Shown piece by piece: positions 60,909-64,000 of a stretch of DNA of 64,000 bases. The stretch is from contig NZ_JAAEHL010000003.1 of assembly GCF_010614725.1 (NCBI RefSeq), positions 186,001 through 250,000 on the forward strand, written 5' to 3'. A program made the translations under genes and the position numbers. This stretch comes from Flavobacterium ajazii (GTDB lineage Bacteria; Bacteroidota; Bacteroidia; Flavobacteriales; Flavobacteriaceae). Position 1 is the stretch's first letter. Each line of letters starts with the position of its first letter. The notes beneath the pieces were generated by a model that saw nothing but the letters and a program-made list of their open reading frames with translations, ran no database searches and had not been told where the DNA came from.

Positions 60909-61523
60909 ATGAATCTACAGGGAATTTATTCTGATTTACTCTCCAACATTGGCTATTCAACAAATGAAATTCAGCAGAACTGGCTGGATTTAGAAAAGGC
61001 ATATTCCAAAAAATCAAGGCATTATCATAATCTCACGCATTTAGAAGAAATGATTGAGCTTTTTGAAGCCTATCGAAACAAACTTGGGAACCCCAACGAA
61101 ATATTATTTTCTATTTTTTATCATGATATTGTCTATTCAGCTTCCAAAAAAGATAACGAACTCAAAAGTGCCGAATATGCTTTGTCTGTTTTACCTGAAA
61201 ACGTCAATCTAAATAAACAATTAGTTTTTGATGCAATCTGCGCAACGCAACAGCATCAGCAAAATGCAATTGAAGATATCAATTGGTTAATCGATTTTGA
61301 TTTGAAAATCCTCGCTAAAGATTGGGAAGATTATAAAACCTATTTTGAACAAATTAGAAAAGAATACCGCATTTATCCTGATTTTCTCTACAAACCCGGA
61401 CGCGCCAAAGCGTTGAAGCATTTTTTGGAGAATGAATTTATTTTTCAAACCAATGAGTTTAGAAGTTTGTATGAAGAAAAAGCTCGGGCTAATATTGAAA
61501 AAGAGATAAAGTTATTAAGCTAA
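60909..61523 (+). CDS. HD-domain phosphohydrolase
   Basis: 204 residues. Predicted metal-dependent phosphohydrolase: 'SRHYHNLTHLEEMI' (first H), 'LFSIFYHDIVYS' (HD, ~73) and the distal Asp in 'NWLIDFDLKILAKDW'. The family (COG4339-like) has no established substrate; RNA 2',3'-cyclic ends or modified nucleotides would fit this setting but are not shown. It is divergent from rsr and shares its operator. Confidence 0.8.
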   Translation: MNLQGIYSDLLSNIGYSTNEIQQNWLDLEKAYSKKSRHYHNLTHLEEMIELFEAYRNKLGNPNEILFSIFYHDIVYSASKKDNELKSAEYALSVLPENVNLNKQLVFDAICATQQHQQNAIEDINWLIDFDLKILAKDWEDYKTYFEQIRKEYRIYPDFLYKPGRAKALKHFLENEFIFQTNEFRSLYEEKARANIEKEIKLLS

Positions 61524-61536
61524 AAAATCGAATCTG

Positions 61537-61717
61537 GCAAAGGCGCGAAGTCGCAAAGTTTTTTTTCACGCAGATTTTACAGATTTGAGCAGATCTAAAA
61601 AGATTTCTATTTTTTCAAATAATCTGCTGAATCTGCATAAATCTTTTTTAATCTGCGTGAAATAATCTTAACAAATCTTTTAATTAGAAAATCTTTGCGA
61701 CTTCGCGTCTTTGCGAG
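61537..61717. repeat. Nested inverted-repeat element
   Basis: Outer arms (61537-61558 and 61693-61717) are near-complementary around GCGAAGTCGCAAAG / CTTTGCGACTTCGC. Inner arms (about 61566-61595 and 61621-61662) are complementary around TTTCACGCAGATTT and AATCTGCGTGAAA. A fragment of the outer arm occurs at about 51690-51708. Probably a dispersed non-coding element of the genome. Confidence 0.75.
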
Positions 61718-61732
61718 CAAACACATACAGCC

Positions 61733-62746
61733 ATGTCACAAAACAAAAACGCCTTAATTCGGTACAAAACCATTGACAAATGCCTTCAGAATAAATACAG
61801 GCAATGGACACTCGAAGATTTAATCGAAGAATGTTCTGAAGTTTTATCCGAATACGAAGGACGCCAAAGCCCCATAAGCAAAAGAACAATTCAGATGGAT
61901 ATTCAGCTGATGCGGAGTGAAAAACTCGGTTATAATGCGCCAATTGTCGTTTACGATAAAAAGTATTATAAATATGAAGAAGAAGATTTTTCGATAACGG
62001 ATATTCCTCTGACGGAAACCGATATGAATGTTTTGACTGAAACAGTTTCAATGCTCAAACAGTTTAAAGATTTCTCCTTATTTAATGATGTATCGGATAT
62101 TTTACAGCGATTGGAAGATAAAATCTACGCCGAAAAGTCGCATACAAGACCTGTAATTTATCTGGATAAAAATGAAAAGCTAAAAGGACTTCATTATTTA
62201 GACGAAATCTATCAGGCGATTATCAAAAAGATGGTTCTGATTATTACGTATAAATCTTTTAAATCTGCTGAGGAAACGAAATTCCATTTTCATCCTTTTA
62301 TATTAAAGGAATTCAATAATCGCTGGTTTCTGATTGGGAAGAAAAAAACGTCACAGCCGATTACCAATTTAGCGTTGGACAGAATCATCTCTATTGATTA
62401 CGATTTTAACCTTCCTTATCTAGAAGAAGATTTTGATGCCGATGACTATTATAAGAATGTAATTGGCGTAACGGTTAATTCGGGTCTACAACCTAGAAGA
62501 ATAGAATTATGGGTCGATGCTTCGAATGCGCCTTACGTAATCACAAAACCGTTGCATACTTCTCAACGTTTGATTAAACAAAATGAAGATGGGAGTGTCA
62601 TTGTACATATATATGTAATACCGAATTACGAAATGGAAAGGCTTTTATTAGGTTTTGGAAGCTGTCTTGAAATTTTAAAGCCTGAAGGTCTGAGAAATCG
62701 TATGAAAGAAACACTTCAAAAAGCACTGGCTAAATATGAAGGGTAA
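61733..62746 (+). CDS. WYL-domain transcriptional regulator
   Basis: 337 residues. N-terminal winged helix-turn-helix ('RYKTIDKCLQNKYRQWTLED', 'SKRTIQMDIQLMRSE', residues ~9-65). The central WYL domain has 'KMVLIITYKSFKSAEETKFH' and 'HPFILKEFNNRWFLIGKK', with a C-terminal WCX-like extension. WYL domains sense ligands, possibly nucleic acid fragments, and are common regulators of defence and RNA-repair loci. As the only island-wide candidate with such a sensor, it may bind the five palindromes. That is inference. Confidence 0.88.
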   Translation: MSQNKNALIRYKTIDKCLQNKYRQWTLEDLIEECSEVLSEYEGRQSPISKRTIQMDIQLMRSEKLGYNAPIVVYDKKYYKYEEEDFSITDIPLTETDMNVLTETVSMLKQFKDFSLFNDVSDILQRLEDKIYAEKSHTRPVIYLDKNEKLKGLHYLDEIYQAIIKKMVLIITYKSFKSAEETKFHFHPFILKEFNNRWFLIGKKKTSQPITNLALDRIISIDYDFNLPYLEEDFDADDYYKNVIGVTVNSGLQPRRIELWVDASNAPYVITKPLHTSQRLIKQNEDGSVIVHIYVIPNYEMERLLLGFGSCLEILKPEGLRNRMKETLQKALAKYEG

Positions 62747-62935
62747 ATTCCGACGGAATAAAACCATATTCCTTAAAATAGAAATCAAACGCTTAATTAT
62801 TATAACAACAATTATTGTTATGGTAAATTCATTAAAACTAAAAAAAAGAATGGTATATTTCAATTAAAAAGAATCCTCTAAAACCCACAAATTCAAAAGC
62901 ATTTACTAATTAACCTAAAATTTATGAAAAAATAA

Positions 62936-62947
62936 TATGCATGCATA
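62936..62947. promoter_or_regulatory. 12-bp palindrome, candidate MarR operator
   Basis: TATGCATGCATA, perfect, located 12 nt upstream of the -7 box and thus overlapping the -33 region. Confidence 0.5.
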
Positions 62948-62959
62948 GTATTTTTTGAT

Positions 62960-62967
62960 TATATTTG
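62960..62967 (+). promoter_or_regulatory. -7 promoter box of the MarR gene
   Basis: TATATTTG, perfect TAnnTTTG, 18 nt before the start codon. Confidence 0.6.
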
Positions 62968-62985
62968 AAATCGATATAGTTACCT

Positions 62986-63471
62986 ATGAAAGACAAAACA
63001 ATAGATTATATTTTGAGAGCTACATGGCAGGCTGTTTCCAGAATGTATAACGAAGAAGCTGCGAAGTACGATGCTACCATGGCAACAGGATTTGCTCTTT
63101 TAAGTATGGATAAAGAAGAAGGAACTCCATCAACCGCTTTAGGCCCGCGAATGGGTATGGAAGCAACCAGCTTAACAAGAACCTTAAAATCTATGGAAGA
63201 AAAAGGTTTAATTGTTCGCAGAAAAAACCCAAGTGACGGCAGAGGTGTTTTAATCTACCTGACCGAATTTGGAAAAGAAAAAAGAGATTTATCTAAAAAT
63301 ACAGTTCTGAAATTTAATGAAACCGTTAGAAAACATGTATCAGACGAAAAACTGAAACATTTTATCGAAGTTTCTGAAATCATCAATGAATTAATTCAGG
63401 ACAAAAATATATTCAATCACACGAGCGCCAGCGAACTGGCGAAGCAAAGAGAAAACACAGAAAATGAATAG
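62986..63471 (+). CDS. MarR-family transcriptional regulator
   Basis: 161 residues. Winged helix core 'TALGPRMGMEATSLTRTLKS' (recognition helix) and wing 'MEEKGLIVRRKNPSDGRGVL', with helical dimerisation ends. In Flavobacteria a MarR gene of this kind often precedes a beta-oxidation operon, and the next gene here is a 3-hydroxyacyl-CoA dehydrogenase, 52 bp downstream. It probably regulates that operon and itself through the palindrome at 62936-62947. Confidence 0.88.
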   Translation: MKDKTIDYILRATWQAVSRMYNEEAAKYDATMATGFALLSMDKEEGTPSTALGPRMGMEATSLTRTLKSMEEKGLIVRRKNPSDGRGVLIYLTEFGKEKRDLSKNTVLKFNETVRKHVSDEKLKHFIEVSEIINELIQDKNIFNHTSASELAKQRENTENE

Positions 63472-63523
63472 TTTCAAATCAGTGAAACCATTCAAATTCT
63501 AGCAATAAAAACAATTAACAAAT

Positions 63524-64000
63524 ATGAAACGCACAATTAAAAAAGTCGCTGTAATTGGATCCGGAATTATGGGTTCAGGAATAGCTTGTCATTTTGCCAA
63601 CATTGGTGTTGAAGTTTTACTGCTTGACATCGTTCCCCGCGAGTTGACAGAAGCTGAAACTAAAAAAGGATTAACGCTTGAAAGTAAAGTTGTTCGCAAC
63701 CGTATAGTAAACGAGCACCTGGCGAATTCATTAAAATCGAAACCATCTCCTATTTACAGTCAAAAATTTGCAAGTCGAATCACGACTGGAAATACAACTG
63801 ATGATATGGCAAAAATTGCCAATGTTGACTGGATTATCGAAGTTGTTGTAGAGCGTTTAGACATTAAGAAATTAGTTTTTGAACAAATTGAAAAATTCCG
63901 CAAACCAGGAACTTTAGTTACTTCAAACACTTCTGGTATTCCAATTCACTTTATGAGCGAAGGAAGAAGCGAAGATTTTCAACAACACTTCTGCGGAACA
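63524..64000 (+). CDS. 3-hydroxyacyl-CoA dehydrogenase (FadB-like), 5' part
   Basis: The first 159 codons; the gene runs off the window. N-terminal NAD-binding Rossmann motif 'KVAVIGSGIMGSGIACHFAN' then 'DIVPRE', and 'VDWIIEVVVERLDIKKLVFE' with 'SNTSGIP', as in fatty-acid oxidation dehydrogenases (PF02737). Full-length flavobacterial versions carry an additional hydratase domain, which would lie outside this window. Starts at ATG 63524, downstream of the MarR gene. Confidence 0.88.
   Translation, partial: MKRTIKKVAVIGSGIMGSGIACHFANIGVEVLLLDIVPRELTEAETKKGLTLESKVVRNRIVNEHLANSLKSKPSPIYSQKFASRITTGNTTDDMAKIANVDWIIEVVVERLDIKKLVFEQIEKFRKPGTLVTSNTSGIPIHFMSEGRSEDFQQHFCGT

Overview
The window reads as chromosome from a Flavobacterium-like member of the Bacteroidota. 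It is AT-rich. Many genes are preceded by the Bacteroidota -7 box TAnnTTTG. One secreted protease ends in a type IX secretion sorting domain, and the housekeeping genes (alpha-oxoamine synthase, PepD, MnmA, DUF3810, DUF4956, YwqK/MORN, FadD-like) have typical flavobacterial sequences. These taxonomic statements are inference from sequence style; no database search was possible.

Bases 1-29.6 kb are ordinary core genome: the end of a KUP potassium transporter, an RsmB/NOP-type RNA methyltransferase, an AOS-family acyltransferase, a NYN/LOTUS protein, an FMN glutamate-synthase-like enzyme, RdgB, a DEAD-box helicase with an RGG-rich tail, an OprP-type porin, PepD, an ECF sigma factor with a membrane partner, PlsC, a Nudix CoA hydrolase, a T9SS subtilase, MnmA, and a long-chain acyl-CoA synthetase.

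Bases 29.6-36.5 kb hold a five-gene minus-strand operon of the MoxR / vWA / beta-propeller ternary type, a predicted biological-conflict system.

Bases 36.7-62.7 kb form an RNA-processing and RNA-repair island. It encodes two DEDDh exonucleases, a metallophosphoesterase, an ATP-grasp-like protein, three different RNA ligases (DUF5565 type, Pnkp type, T4 Rnl1 type), a T4-type polynucleotide kinase/HAD phosphatase, a Hen1 2'-O-methyltransferase, two RlaP-type and one divergent nucleotidyltransferase, TatD, a DUF434 protein, an HD hydrolase, a Ro60/Rsr (TROVE) protein and a WYL regulator. An AT-rich ABC-three-component conflict cassette is inserted at 43.3-46.9 kb. The island contains two clusters of tRNA or tRNA-like genes (40.16-40.60 and 48.31-48.88 kb), several of them non-canonical. 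Directly downstream of the Ro60 gene (58.53-59.18 kb) lies an array of six short RNAs that I interpret as a diversified Y-RNA family. All six share the motifs GUCGUA-like and UACUUCG around a variable closing stem that is kept paired by compensatory changes, and some carry T-arm and D-arm modules in permuted order.

Five copies of one palindrome (consensus ACTGCGCAA-N5-TTGCGCAGT) stand in front of the metallophosphoesterase/exonuclease unit, the Hen1-ligase-PNKP operon, the Rnl1-like ligase, the Y-RNA array and the divergent Ro60/HD pair. On the minus strand each sits exactly 12 nt before the TTTG of a -7 box. I infer a single regulon, perhaps controlled by the WYL protein, joining RNA end-healing, sealing, end-methylation and Ro60/Y-RNA surveillance. 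The window ends with a MarR regulator and the start of a fatty-acid beta-oxidation gene.
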